Positions 1-6,571 of a stretch of DNA of 7,478 nucleotides are shown in pieces; positions within the stretch are counted from its first letter, which is position 1; each line of letters opens with the position of its first letter. The notes beneath the pieces were generated by a model. The model saw only the letters and a program-made list of their open reading frames with translations, was not told where the DNA came from and did no database searches. The DNA is from Lachnospiraceae bacterium (lineage in GTDB: Bacteria > Bacillota > Clostridia > Lachnospirales > Lachnospiraceae). The DNA is taken from the NCBI GenBank assembly GCA_900766925.1, contig CAAFXG010000268.1:1-7478 (forward strand), read 5' to 3'. The position numbers and the translations under genes were made by a program.

Positions 1-32
1 AGCTTGGATAATATGTCTTCAGTTCTCTTCAT
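1..32 (-). CDS. Possible start of the next gene, cut by the window edge
   Basis: An ATG at 32-30 opens a minus-strand frame that reads MKRTEDILSK and continues off the window. The frame has a stop 12 codons upstream of this ATG and no other ATG between, so this would be the natural start. It lies about 90 nt after the acyltransferase stop, in the same direction as every other gene. Ten codons are too few to assign a family, and an open frame of this length can arise by chance. Confidence 0.35.
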   Translation of the reverse strand, partial: MKRTEDILSK

Positions 33-55
33 AACAACTACGAAGTTACAATTCG

Positions 56-105
56 CATGCCGTTAATTGCGGGATTCGGCATGTTAATTTACACTAAATC
101 CCGCA
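56..105. repeat. Two interleaved perfect inverted repeats (pseudoknot topology)
   Basis: Seven bases at 56-62 (CATGCCG) are the exact reverse complement of 77-83. Nine bases at 68-76 (TGCGGGATT) are the exact reverse complement of 97-105. The left arm of the second pair sits in the loop of the first, and its right arm lies outside, so both stems can form together only as an H-type pseudoknot. The connecting segments are 5 nt (63-67), 0 nt (76/77) and 13 nt (84-96). The element fills most of the gap between the acyltransferase stop and the possible next start. There is no T-run after either stem on either strand, so it does not look like an ordinary intrinsic terminator. Confidence 0.5.
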
Positions 106-122
106 GAACCCATAATCATAAA

Positions 123-1052
123 CTATTTACCTATACACCATTTGAGATACTTCGTATTGAACACTGCAGCTACAGCACTGCTTAGCCCTATGGATATTAT
201 TAGTACACATGTGAAGTGAATTACATTGTTTGTATCAACTGGCAGGTGTGAAACAATGGTTGAAATGAAAATCACATGAACAAGAAATATCATCAAAGAG
301 TTCTTACCCAAATATTCCAACAATCTATTTCTATAGATAAGTTTACACAAGCCAAACAACATCATCGAACCAGAAACTGCTAATAAAAGATGAAGTGCTA
401 ATTGAACTATGCTAACATTATAATTCGAGAAAATTGAAGGAAGCTGTATACCGAGACAATACGAAGGTATTATTACCGTCATATATACAATAGTCCCCAA
501 TACAATAACCCAAGTTTTGTCAATACATTTTTTTAGATCAGCCCCAATAGGAATATAGATAGCTAATGCAAGTCCATGAAAAAGATACCAATGATTATGA
601 CCTACTATGGCTGGAATATTCTGGCAGATGCAAGCAAAAACTGTAATAATTAGATATAAGCACCATACCATTTTTTTCTTTTTTACATACCTACTTATAG
701 CGTAGTAAATCAGTTTAGCAATTAAAAGAGCATAAATAAACCAGTGATTCTGAAACGTTATTATTAACATTGGCCATAACAAAGTCATCACATTATTTTG
801 CAGAAACATCTTAAAATCCTTAGTAAAGCTACTGCAATAACCAGTAATGATGAAGAATGCGGGCATGTAAAAAGGCACCCAAAAATAAGCACCAAACGTA
901 TTCAGTTCTTGCCAGTTTTCTCCGTTTTGTATATCTCCTACCGTTGATGTAGTCCAACATATATGACTATACACAACACATATAATTAATATACCTTTCG
1001 CTACGTCGAAATATGGCAATCGATTTTTCTTTATAAGTTTATTATTTTCCAT
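123..1052 (-). CDS. Acyltransferase family 3 integral-membrane protein (polysaccharide O-acyltransferase-like)
   Basis: This 309-residue protein is predicted to be a polytopic inner-membrane acyltransferase of the acyltransferase-3 (OafA/NodX-like) family, which usually acetylates sugars of surface glycans. The N-terminus has the family signature YFDVAKGILI...VYSH at residues 14-30, with His30 in the place of the expected catalytic histidine. MPAFFIITGY at 63-72 and HWFIYALL at 103-110 also match conserved blocks of the family. About ten hydrophobic segments alternate with short basic loops to the C-terminus. The length is slightly below the usual 330-380, but no break is seen. The ATG at 1052 overlaps the end of the upstream glycosyltransferase gene by 11 nt, which suggests translational coupling. 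The family is clear; the acceptor sugar and acyl group cannot be read from the sequence. Confidence 0.88.
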   Translation of the reverse strand: MENNKLIKKNRLPYFDVAKGILIICVVYSHICWTTSTVGDIQNGENWQELNTFGAYFWVPFYMPAFFIITGYCSSFTKDFKMFLQNNVMTLLWPMLIITFQNHWFIYALLIAKLIYYAISRYVKKKKMVWCLYLIITVFACICQNIPAIVGHNHWYLFHGLALAIYIPIGADLKKCIDKTWVIVLGTIVYMTVIIPSYCLGIQLPSIFSNYNVSIVQLALHLLLAVSGSMMLFGLCKLIYRNRLLEYLGKNSLMIFLVHVIFISTIVSHLPVDTNNVIHFTCVLIISIGLSSAVAAVFNTKYLKWCIGK

Positions 1053-2004
1053 TTTTTCTGCGTTTTATACCATGTATATAGATAGCTATTACACCCTTGA
1101 GAAACAGATTTCGGTTCGCTTTCATTTTTTTCATTATTGATTTGTGGTACATTTTTTTTGTCCAAACATCGAAATTTCTCCACATTTTAGACATTCTCTT
1201 ATAATGATGATATAACTTTTTAATTTTACCATCCATGTTAGTCGTCCAAGAACCTACAGCATCGCAACGATATACACTCATAGGTGCATGAATATAACTA
1301 ACTTTTCCATTCACGAACAAGGTAAGGATAGAAGGTAAATCACCAACAGGACAGTTGGAAGCCCATTCCTTAAAACCATTCTTAAACATCGATAGCCTAA
1401 TGAGCATGGAATTCAATTTGGCATAACTACCACCCTCCGATATAGCATCCTCAATATTGCAACTTTCGACATCATTACCATACCTTTCAACCGTTTTCTT
1501 CTCACCATTAGGATATAAATAGTCAACTGCATGGAAGCACATGGAGTGTGACCTATGCTTTTCTAAAAAGTCTGCTTGCATCTGGAGTTTCAATGAATCT
1601 GTCCAATAGTCATCACCCTCGCATGGTGCTTCGTACTCACATTTGTCTCGCCACAAAGATATATATTCCAACTTTTTGTAGCCCATCTTTTTCGAATACA
1701 GATTTTCTTTGAGATACAAGACTGCAAAATAGCAATTCTTGTTGGTCTTATGCTGGGCGTATGTGATGTGCGCATAATCCGTTTCTTTGTGATAAGCTAC
1801 ACTGCCTTCTGAGAAGTCGAAATTGTCATCCACATACTTGCGAATAACATCCTGCTCACCATCAGTAGATGCATCATCAACGATAGTGCAGACAAAAGGG
1901 AAATCTGTCTGCTGCATCGTGAAACCATTCAGCGCATCGGTTATATATTTAGATTGATTGAAGGTATAGCACCTACAACACACCTTAAACTTGGGATATT
2001 CCAT
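1042..2004 (-). CDS. Glycosyltransferase family 2
   Basis: This 320-residue GT-A fold glycosyltransferase would transfer a sugar from a nucleotide donor to the growing lipid-linked repeat unit on the cytoplasmic face of the membrane. The nucleotide-binding end of the fold is visible as CTIVDDASTDG at about residues 39-49. The metal-binding acidic motif appears as EGDDYW at 129-134, followed by the usual LKLQMQADFLEKH stretch. Between these lies a longer cysteine-containing insert (about 85-128) of a kind seen in Bacteroidota GT2 enzymes. The C-terminal 60 residues are strongly basic and aromatic, consistent with peripheral membrane attachment. The ATG at 2004 lies 2 nt after the flippase stop, and the 3' end overlaps the acyltransferase start, so it is a mid-operon gene. 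An A8 tract on the coding strand (1152-1159) lies near the 3' end. Donor and linkage are unknown. Confidence 0.9.
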   Translation of the reverse strand: MEYPKFKVCCRCYTFNQSKYITDALNGFTMQQTDFPFVCTIVDDASTDGEQDVIRKYVDDNFDFSEGSVAYHKETDYAHITYAQHKTNKNCYFAVLYLKENLYSKKMGYKKLEYISLWRDKCEYEAPCEGDDYWTDSLKLQMQADFLEKHRSHSMCFHAVDYLYPNGEKKTVERYGNDVESCNIEDAISEGGSYAKLNSMLIRLSMFKNGFKEWASNCPVGDLPSILTLFVNGKVSYIHAPMSVYRCDAVGSWTTNMDGKIKKLYHHYKRMSKMWRNFDVWTKKMYHKSIMKKMKANRNLFLKGVIAIYIHGIKRRKNGK

Positions 2005-2006
2005 AT

Positions 2007-3461
2007 TTATCTTTTGATTTTATTCAAAATCGGGTTAATCATGTTCTTAATCTCATTAGCCTCCTCAACCTTTGTTACTTTACATAAAAACATAAAAAGA
2101 GTCACACCTACGGCTATCTGAATTGGAAGGATAAACCAATTGCTTATCGGGAGGTATTTCAGAAGGTATACAACGACTGCCATTGTCAGCGATAAGCCAA
2201 AAGAAGGAGTTATGTCTTTTATTTGCTTCCAAGACGTATATCCCAACAATTTGCCAGGAAAATAGGAGTTTAGGAAATAGCTGATGATGGATGTGAAGAC
2301 AGAGGCGAAGAGCATTGGGAAGATACCAATAAATGCACCAATAAACAATGGAGCTAATCCAATTATTTTCTTTACTATCTCCAATCCGAGAAACAAGTCA
2401 CTTCTTCCTTGCACCTGAAGCATATTCAGATTGATGGCATGAAGTGGATATAGAGAACCTACCAAACATATCAGTGGGAGATAGGTGGCTGCCTCGTGCC
2501 ATTTCTCGCCAATCAAGCAATAGAGCAAAGGTTCTGACACTGCTCCGAGCGCAAACATTAATGCGAATGTGAGAAACATCGTCGTCTTGATAATCTTGCG
2601 ATAGGCTGCTATCATACGTTCCTTATCATCTTGTATTTCGCTAAGAGCAGGATAGGTAACTCGTTGAATAACACCAGATAAATTTGATGAGAACAACGTA
2701 GAGAACTGTTTCGCTCGTGTGTATTGGCCGAGGGTGGCAGGAGAATAGAATTTTCCTACTACCAACTGATTGAGTTCCGTCCAAAGGCCATCCAATATGC
2801 CAGACACCATCAGCTTCCAGCCGAATCCGAATAACTCATGGAAACTTTCTTTGTTGAAACGCAATGATGGAATCCAATGGTTATAGAACCAGAGTAGAGC
2901 TGCGCGTAAAAGTTGTGCTATAACACCTTGAAAGACGAGAGCCCATACACCACACCCAAACAATGCCATGACAATGCCAATGACACCACTCGAAACACTG
3001 GCGACTAAAGTTATCTTGGTCTGTGTCTTGAAGTCAATACGCTTGGTCAATCGAGCTTGCTGCACCAAAGCCAATGCACCGATTATCATAGTCAAAGAAG
3101 AGACACGGGTGAGGGAGATGAGTTCTTCTCTTCCGAAGAAGTCGGCAATTGATGGAGCACACAGGAAAACTACTGCATAGAGCATAAGGCTCAAACTAAG
3201 GTTGATAATGAATGCCGTATTGTAGTCATCATCGGTAGGAGATTTCTTACGGATAAGTGCCGAACTGAATCCACCATTGATGATAGCCGTACATACTGTG
3301 GTAAAAATGGTGATAATACCTATCAATCCATAGTCATCTGGCGAAAGCAGACGGGCCAGCACAATGCTCACGAGGAACGCGACTCCAAACTGAGCCACAT
3401 TGTCCACAGCACTCCACATCGTACCCTTGATAGTTTTAACTTTTAATGATTCTTGTGACAT
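2007..3461 (-). CDS. Wzx-type polysaccharide flippase (MOP/PST family)
   Basis: This 484-residue membrane protein belongs to the polysaccharide transporter branch of the MOP exporter superfamily (WzxC/RfbX-like). The family flips undecaprenyl-linked repeat units across the inner membrane. It starts with the typical short basic stretch and a WSAVDNVAQFGVAFLVSIVLARLLSP-type first helix (residues 16-41, given in part), followed by DYGLIGII. About 12-14 hydrophobic helices follow, with the common central motif containing YTRAKQF at about residues 246-252. Length is normal for the family. It is the first gene after the 242-bp gap, and a strong hairpin ends 22 nt before its ATG, so it may head its own transcription unit. 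It is visibly richer in GC than the genes upstream. The flippase call is firm; which glycan it carries is inferred only from its neighbours. Confidence 0.92.
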   Translation of the reverse strand: MSQESLKVKTIKGTMWSAVDNVAQFGVAFLVSIVLARLLSPDDYGLIGIITIFTTVCTAIINGGFSSALIRKKSPTDDDYNTAFIINLSLSLMLYAVVFLCAPSIADFFGREELISLTRVSSLTMIIGALALVQQARLTKRIDFKTQTKITLVASVSSGVIGIVMALFGCGVWALVFQGVIAQLLRAALLWFYNHWIPSLRFNKESFHELFGFGWKLMVSGILDGLWTELNQLVVGKFYSPATLGQYTRAKQFSTLFSSNLSGVIQRVTYPALSEIQDDKERMIAAYRKIIKTTMFLTFALMFALGAVSEPLLYCLIGEKWHEAATYLPLICLVGSLYPLHAINLNMLQVQGRSDLFLGLEIVKKIIGLAPLFIGAFIGIFPMLFASVFTSIISYFLNSYFPGKLLGYTSWKQIKDITPSFGLSLTMAVVVYLLKYLPISNWFILPIQIAVGVTLFMFLCKVTKVEEANEIKNMINPILNKIKR

Positions 3462-3483
3462 AAATAAAGAGAATAAAACAGAG

Positions 3484-3507
3484 GGTTAAGAGCCGCAGCT
3501 CTTAACC
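3484..3507 (-). terminator. Perfect 10-bp hairpin with trailing T-rich run, terminator- or attenuator-like
   Basis: GGTTAAGAGC at 3484-3493 and GCTCTTAACC at 3498-3507 are exact reverse complements separated by a 4-base loop. Read on the minus strand, the stem is followed within a few bases by CTCTGTTTTATTCTCTTTA, which is T-rich. On the plus strand no comparable T-run follows. The orientation therefore fits an intrinsic terminator for transcription arriving from the ATP-grasp side. The flippase ATG lies only 22 nt beyond the hairpin, so it could also work as an attenuator or translational block in the flippase leader. The T-run is interrupted, which lowers certainty about full termination. 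Confidence 0.5.
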
Positions 3508-3521
3508 TATATTGCATTTAT

Positions 3522-3562
3522 GTTAAATAATCAGAGATTTAACTGCATGATGGCAGTTTAAC
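3522..3562. repeat. Cluster of short mutually exclusive inverted repeats
   Basis: GTTAAAT at 3522-3528 pairs exactly with ATTTAAC at 3537-3543 across an 8-base loop. AACTGC at 3541-3546 pairs exactly with GCAGTT at 3553-3558 across a 6-base loop. The two hairpins share bases 3541-3543 and cannot both be complete. GTTAAA at 3522-3527 could also pair with TTTAAC at 3557-3562. The stems are short and AT-rich, so chance is a serious alternative. Confidence 0.3.
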
Positions 3563-3581
3563 AATTTTGGGTTGAAGACAA

Positions 3582-3707
3582 TTATTTCAAACCTTTTCTA
3601 TAATAACCGCCAGTCTTTCTTGACCCACGCCTTTCAACAACAGACATTTCTATAAGACGAGCGATATAACGGTTTATTGTAGGCCTGCTTTTGCCCATAT
3701 AGTTCAT
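3582..3707 (-). pseudogene. C-terminal winged-helix fragment, likely gene remnant
   Basis: A 41-codon frame runs from the ATG at 3707 to a TAA at 3584-3582. Its product contains GKSRPTINRYIARLIE (residues 5-20) followed by VVERRGSRKTGGYY (23-36). This is the recognition helix and wing of a winged helix-turn-helix as found at the extreme C-terminus of Bacteroidota AlbA/HATPase_c_4-type ATP-binding proteins and some Fic proteins, judged by memory of those families. The first part of the domain and everything before it are missing, and an in-frame TAA lies two codons upstream. The start overlaps the ATP-grasp stop as ATGA, so it could be translated by coupling. I read it as the leftover 3' end of a larger gene at a recombination junction; a functional mini-regulator is less likely. 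Confidence 0.55.
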
Positions 3708-4717
3708 AATTTAAAAATCACAGGAAATAGTTCTTTACAGCTTATTACTCCATTCTTCTGGTTAATTATACTTCTGTCGGTGTGTTCTCCATTGAGCCAT
3801 TTGACTATCTGCAACGGAGTGTTGACACCTGCATTATGTGTAAAAGGATATTGTCCTCCAAACCTGCAGTTCATTTCGAGAACATATATTTCTCCATTAT
3901 CAGTAACAAAGCAATCCACGTCCAGATTGGCGACATGCTTCAAATGTGCTGATATTTTGTTCCCTATACTCTCAAACATTGAGGGATCGACGGTTTCAGC
4001 TATATCTGTCTCACCTGACCGCATTGCAATCTTACGTTTTGCAAATGTTGTGACATAGTTGCCGTCAAGATCATTAAGAACTTCAATACCATATTCCTGA
4101 CCTTTTATTGCCTGCTGAATGATGATACAAGAGTCCTTATCTAAAGCAGATTCATACTTTAGATATGTATTAAAAATATCCCTATGTAGCTTTTTATACA
4201 GCACATCCAGTTCTTCTTCTGTATCGACTTTGTATATGCCTATAGAGCCCATTCCCCATCGTGGCTTAATATAGAGAGGATATTTCACAACTCCTTCAGC
4301 TATTGCCTTTTTCGTCTCAGCGATGCTTATAAAGGATGGGGTCTGTTTTATTCCAATACCTACCAAGAATTCATAAGTCAACCACTTATCATTGCAGATT
4401 GTAGTTACATTATAATCTGATACAATTACTTTGATGCCTTCTTTTTCAAACAATTCTTTGTTCTTTGCAAGAACAGGCAAATCTATGTCGAAAAGTGAAA
4501 TAATAGCACTTATATCCTTTTCTTTGCAATAAGATAGAAGAAAGGATATGTAGCAATCGTCATAGATATTTGGAGTGAGCACGTAATCGTCAGCTTGTTT
4601 AAGAGTGTAGGTAAGAATACTGTTAGCTGCAAATACTTTACCTTTACCATTCAATGCCTGCTTGAAGTACTCAACTAAATATGTCCTCCGACCAGCGGAT
4701 GTTAACAATATATTCAT
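3704..4717 (-). CDS. ATP-grasp ligase (CarB/PylC-like), probable amino acid or acyl ligase of the glycan locus
   Basis: This 337-residue cytoplasmic enzyme has the ATP-grasp fold, which activates a carboxylate with ATP and joins it to an amine or thiol. An N-terminal Rossmann-like domain begins with MNILLTSAGRR and ends near residue 100. The central domain carries the ATP-binding lysine and glycine loop in YIKPRWGMGSIG (149-160) and QQAIKGQEYGIEV (201-213). The magnesium/ATP site is YVLEMNCRFGGQYP (278-291), with Glu281 and Asn283 as likely ligands. No key motif is missing. It follows the GNAT pair by 25 nt as the sequence stands, or 11 nt if the GNAT frameshift is repaired, and its TGA overlaps a winged-helix fragment. 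With an aminotransferase, a PLP enzyme and GNATs upstream, ligation of an amino acid to an amino sugar is plausible. The substrate itself is not readable. Confidence 0.85.
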   Translation of the reverse strand: MNILLTSAGRRTYLVEYFKQALNGKGKVFAANSILTYTLKQADDYVLTPNIYDDCYISFLLSYCKEKDISAIISLFDIDLPVLAKNKELFEKEGIKVIVSDYNVTTICNDKWLTYEFLVGIGIKQTPSFISIAETKKAIAEGVVKYPLYIKPRWGMGSIGIYKVDTEEELDVLYKKLHRDIFNTYLKYESALDKDSCIIIQQAIKGQEYGIEVLNDLDGNYVTTFAKRKIAMRSGETDIAETVDPSMFESIGNKISAHLKHVANLDVDCFVTDNGEIYVLEMNCRFGGQYPFTHNAGVNTPLQIVKWLNGEHTDRSIINQKNGVISCKELFPVIFKL

Positions 4718-4742
4718 ATATAATCTTATTAAAGTTCAATTT

Positions 4743-5180
4743 CTAAATAATATCTTTCAACTTGTATATCAAACAAATACCCCCCCATTTCTGCATAAAG
4801 CCACATTTGATATATAAATCTCTTGCATGAGGATTATTCGTGTGAATACCTATCTTTTTCATGCCAGACTGCTTAGCGCAAACTTTCGTTATTTCCATCA
4901 ATTCCGTAGCAATGTGACGGCCTCTGTAGTCTTTGTCAACACCGACCAAAGGGGTATAAGCCATTTTTGTTTCTCTATTGTTACAATATGTTGCAGCAAG
5001 CCCAACAATATTTTCTTCATCCATACAGAGTACTATGGTAGCCAATGATTTAAGTTTTGCATAGTAATCATCTATATCTATTCGAGGAAGCAAAGGTGGC
5101 GCAAAATCATCCGATATTTTTGTGACGAACCTACAAAATGTATCCTTGGACACTTTTTGAAAATCTGTTGTATAAGTCAT
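4743..5180 (-). CDS. GNAT acetyltransferase, second copy, C-terminus frameshifted at a G7 tract
   Basis: This is a Gcn5-related N-acetyltransferase, 145 residues as read. Acetyl-CoA motif A is YRGRHIA (85-91), and the motif B region is NNPHARDLYIKCGF (115-128). The ATG at 5180 is chosen over an upstream TTG at 5201: it follows the previous stop by 4 nt and gives MTY, the same start as the paralogue just upstream. By hand count, 54 of the first 130 residues match that paralogue with no gap. The match ends at a run of seven G (4786-4780, coding strand). Adding one G gives a 22-residue ending with ERYYLE that aligns exactly with the paralogue. The total then becomes 150 residues, with a stop at 4731-4729, 11 nt before the ATP-grasp start. 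The protein shown here therefore has a substituted and shortened tail. Its activity is uncertain, and the acetyl acceptor is unknown. Confidence 0.85.
   Translation of the reverse strand: MTYTTDFQKVSKDTFCRFVTKISDDFAPPLLPRIDIDDYYAKLKSLATIVLCMDEENIVGLAATYCNNRETKMAYTPLVGVDKDYRGRHIATELMEITKVCAKQSGMKKIGIHTNNPHARDLYIKCGFMQKWGGICLIYKLKDII
4780..4786 (-). repeat. G7 homopolymer tract inside the second GNAT gene
   Basis: Seven C in a row on the plus strand (G7 on the coding strand) lie in an otherwise AT-rich gene, in the codons TGG GGG GGT. The tract determines the reading frame of the last part of the protein. G7 gives a 12-codon tail unrelated to the paralogue, G8 restores the paralogue-like 150-residue form, and G6 stops after five more codons. 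Mononucleotide G tracts are classic sites of slipped-strand mispairing, and are also prone to base-calling errors. Confidence 0.7.
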
Positions 5181-5184
5181 ATCT

Positions 5185-5637
5185 TTAAATTGTTCTTTCA
5201 AGGTAGTACCGTTCCAATAATGAGTTCTCTAATTTATGGCTTTCTATTAGTTTGAATCCATTTTTGATATAACAATCTCTGGCGATAATATTGTTTGTAT
5301 CAATCCCCAAAACAGTCATACCATTACGTTTAGCTAATTCACAAGCCTTGTCAAGTAGATTTCCTGCAATTCCGTTACCACGATAACACTCCTTGACTGC
5401 TATAAAAGTAACAAAACCTTTCCTTGTCTCCTTATTGTTAACATAAGAAATAAGCAACCCGGCTAATTCATTATCATCATAACACTCTATAAACGCAGCA
5501 TTCGTATTTGTTTTATTGTAATACGTTTCTACATCAATACGTTCCAATAAGGGAGGTACAAAATCTTTCTCTACATCTTTTATAAATGAGAGAAAAGTAT
5601 TGTATGATAGTTTTTCAATTCGATAATTATAAGTCAT
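5185..5637 (-). CDS. GNAT acetyltransferase, first copy
   Basis: This 150-residue GNAT-fold enzyme would move an acetyl (or other acyl) group from CoA to an amine, probably an amino sugar or amino acid made by the neighbouring genes. Motif A is CYRGNGIAGNLL (84-95), with the pyrophosphate-binding RGNGIA at 86-91. The motif B region is NNIIARDCYIKNGF (115-128). The C-terminus ends with ERYYLE and four more residues. Length is typical for a single-domain GNAT. The ATG at 5637 overlaps the end of the PLP-enzyme gene by 11 nt, which suggests coupled translation, and its TAA is 4 nt before the ATG of its paralogue. This copy is intact and serves as the reference for the damaged second copy. The acceptor substrate cannot be deduced. 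Confidence 0.88.
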   Translation of the reverse strand: MTYNYRIEKLSYNTFLSFIKDVEKDFVPPLLERIDVETYYNKTNTNAAFIECYDDNELAGLLISYVNNKETRKGFVTFIAVKECYRGNGIAGNLLDKACELAKRNGMTVLGIDTNNIIARDCYIKNGFKLIESHKLENSLLERYYLERTI

Positions 5638-6568
5638 AGTACTTTTTCATCGATAAGAGATTCATTAATCCACCTGTATTCCAATAGAGTATATTCTTGC
5701 CTCTATATTGTTCTGGATTATTTCTAATTATTTCATTCATACCATAAAAAGACTTACCAGAATAGCAAGGGTCTATTATCATTCCTTCGTGAGAAATGCA
5801 TTCCTTAACAACTGATAGTAATTCAGGAGTTGTCTGATCATATCCTCCACAAAGATAATCATCATAAAAGGTCATGTTTTCAAAACCATAATCTGTACCT
5901 AAATATTCATTAAGGATCTTCATATCTTCTTCTAAGGTTATTTTTTCAACCTCAAATGTTCTCGAAACAGATATGGCATGAATATGAGTATTCGGGAAAT
6001 ATTTATGCATGCCTGCACATAAACCTGTCAACGTAGTTCCCGTCCCACATGAAACAAAAACATAATCTATAGAGTTTATCTGATTCTTAAGTTCGGCAAC
6101 TGCTTCATAGTAAGAATATATGCCTTCCAGAGATTTTCCGCCTCCATATACGAATTTCACTTTTCGTGCTCCATAAGACTCAATAACGCTTTGAAGAGTC
6201 GCTGGCACATTATTTTTATCACACCGCGTGTTTCTAGTACCAACAAGATTGCAAATATAATAATTGAGCGATGTGACAAATTCTTCTGGGTTATCAGTAT
6301 ATTCAACCAAATGCATCGGAACTCCTAACTTCGCACACATCAAAGCACACGCTCTATTAAAATTTGAACATGGACCGCCTGCGGTAACAAGAACATCACA
6401 AACCTCCGAATTGATGTCAGCCAGTATGTATTGCAACATTCTTGCCTTGTTTCCTCCTCCAGCTTCTGCAAACAAATCATCTCGTTTGGATAATATATTA
6501 CAACCTAGCTTTTGTGAAAAATATTTGAGCTGGCTTATTGGGGTTGGAGAAAAAACTAAATGATTCAT
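5627..6568 (-). CDS. Fold-type II PLP-dependent enzyme, ACC deaminase/D-cysteine desulfhydrase family
   Basis: This 313-residue cytoplasmic enzyme belongs to the tryptophan-synthase-beta fold, in the group with ACC deaminase, D-cysteine desulfhydrase and cysteate lyase. The Schiff-base lysine is Lys41 in AGGGNKARML, preceded by LSKRDDLF (26-33), a family hallmark. TAGGPCSNFNR (62-72) contains the Ser-Asn pair that holds substrate in ACC deaminase. The phosphate-binding loop is SCGTGTTLTG (173-182), and DPCYSGKSFYGM lies near the C-terminus with the conserved tyrosine. Members of this family deaminate, eliminate or substitute at amino acid carbons, and several act on D-amino acids. It begins 3 nt after the aminotransferase stop and overlaps the first GNAT. 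In a glycan locus it may supply or modify the amino acid that the ATP-grasp enzyme uses. The fold is firm, but the reaction is not established. Confidence 0.85.
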   Translation of the reverse strand: MNHLVFSPTPISQLKYFSQKLGCNILSKRDDLFAEAGGGNKARMLQYILADINSEVCDVLVTAGGPCSNFNRACALMCAKLGVPMHLVEYTDNPEEFVTSLNYYICNLVGTRNTRCDKNNVPATLQSVIESYGARKVKFVYGGGKSLEGIYSYYEAVAELKNQINSIDYVFVSCGTGTTLTGLCAGMHKYFPNTHIHAISVSRTFEVEKITLEEDMKILNEYLGTDYGFENMTFYDDYLCGGYDQTTPELLSVVKECISHEGMIIDPCYSGKSFYGMNEIIRNNPEQYRGKNILYWNTGGLMNLLSMKKYYDL

Positions 6569-6571
6569 TCT

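Larger units (their letters stand above)
3462..3581. other. Structured non-coding gap before the flippase
   Basis: No protein-coding frame is convincing in these 120 bases. They hold the strong hairpin at 3484-3507 and a cluster of weaker inverted repeats at 3522-3562 built on GTTAAA/TTTAAC words. No good match to the Bacteroidota promoter pattern (TTTG near -33, TAnnTTTG near -7) was found by eye, though a promoter for the flippase would be expected here if the hairpin terminates upstream transcription. Confidence 0.5.

Noticed and set aside
1152..1159. A8 tract on the coding strand of the glycosyltransferase, a possible slippage or programmed frameshift site
   Set aside because: The frame as read gives a normal-length GT2 protein. 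I found no evidence for a homologous product in another frame, and A runs are common in AT-rich genes.
1590..1775. Minus-strand open frame inside the glycosyltransferase gene, and a similar one at 7228-7455 inside the aminotransferase
   Set aside because: These are out-of-frame readings of strong coding regions, without start signals or recognisable motifs.
2968..4058. Plus-strand open frames opposite the flippase (2968-3180) and the ATP-grasp gene (3780-4058)
   Set aside because: Both lie fully antisense to well-supported genes and their products show no recognisable domain.
5178..5201. A TTG at 5201 as the start of the second GNAT gene
   Set aside because: It would add seven residues and overlap the upstream gene by 17 nt. 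The ATG at 5180 lies 4 nt after the upstream stop and matches the paralogue's MTY start, so it is preferred.
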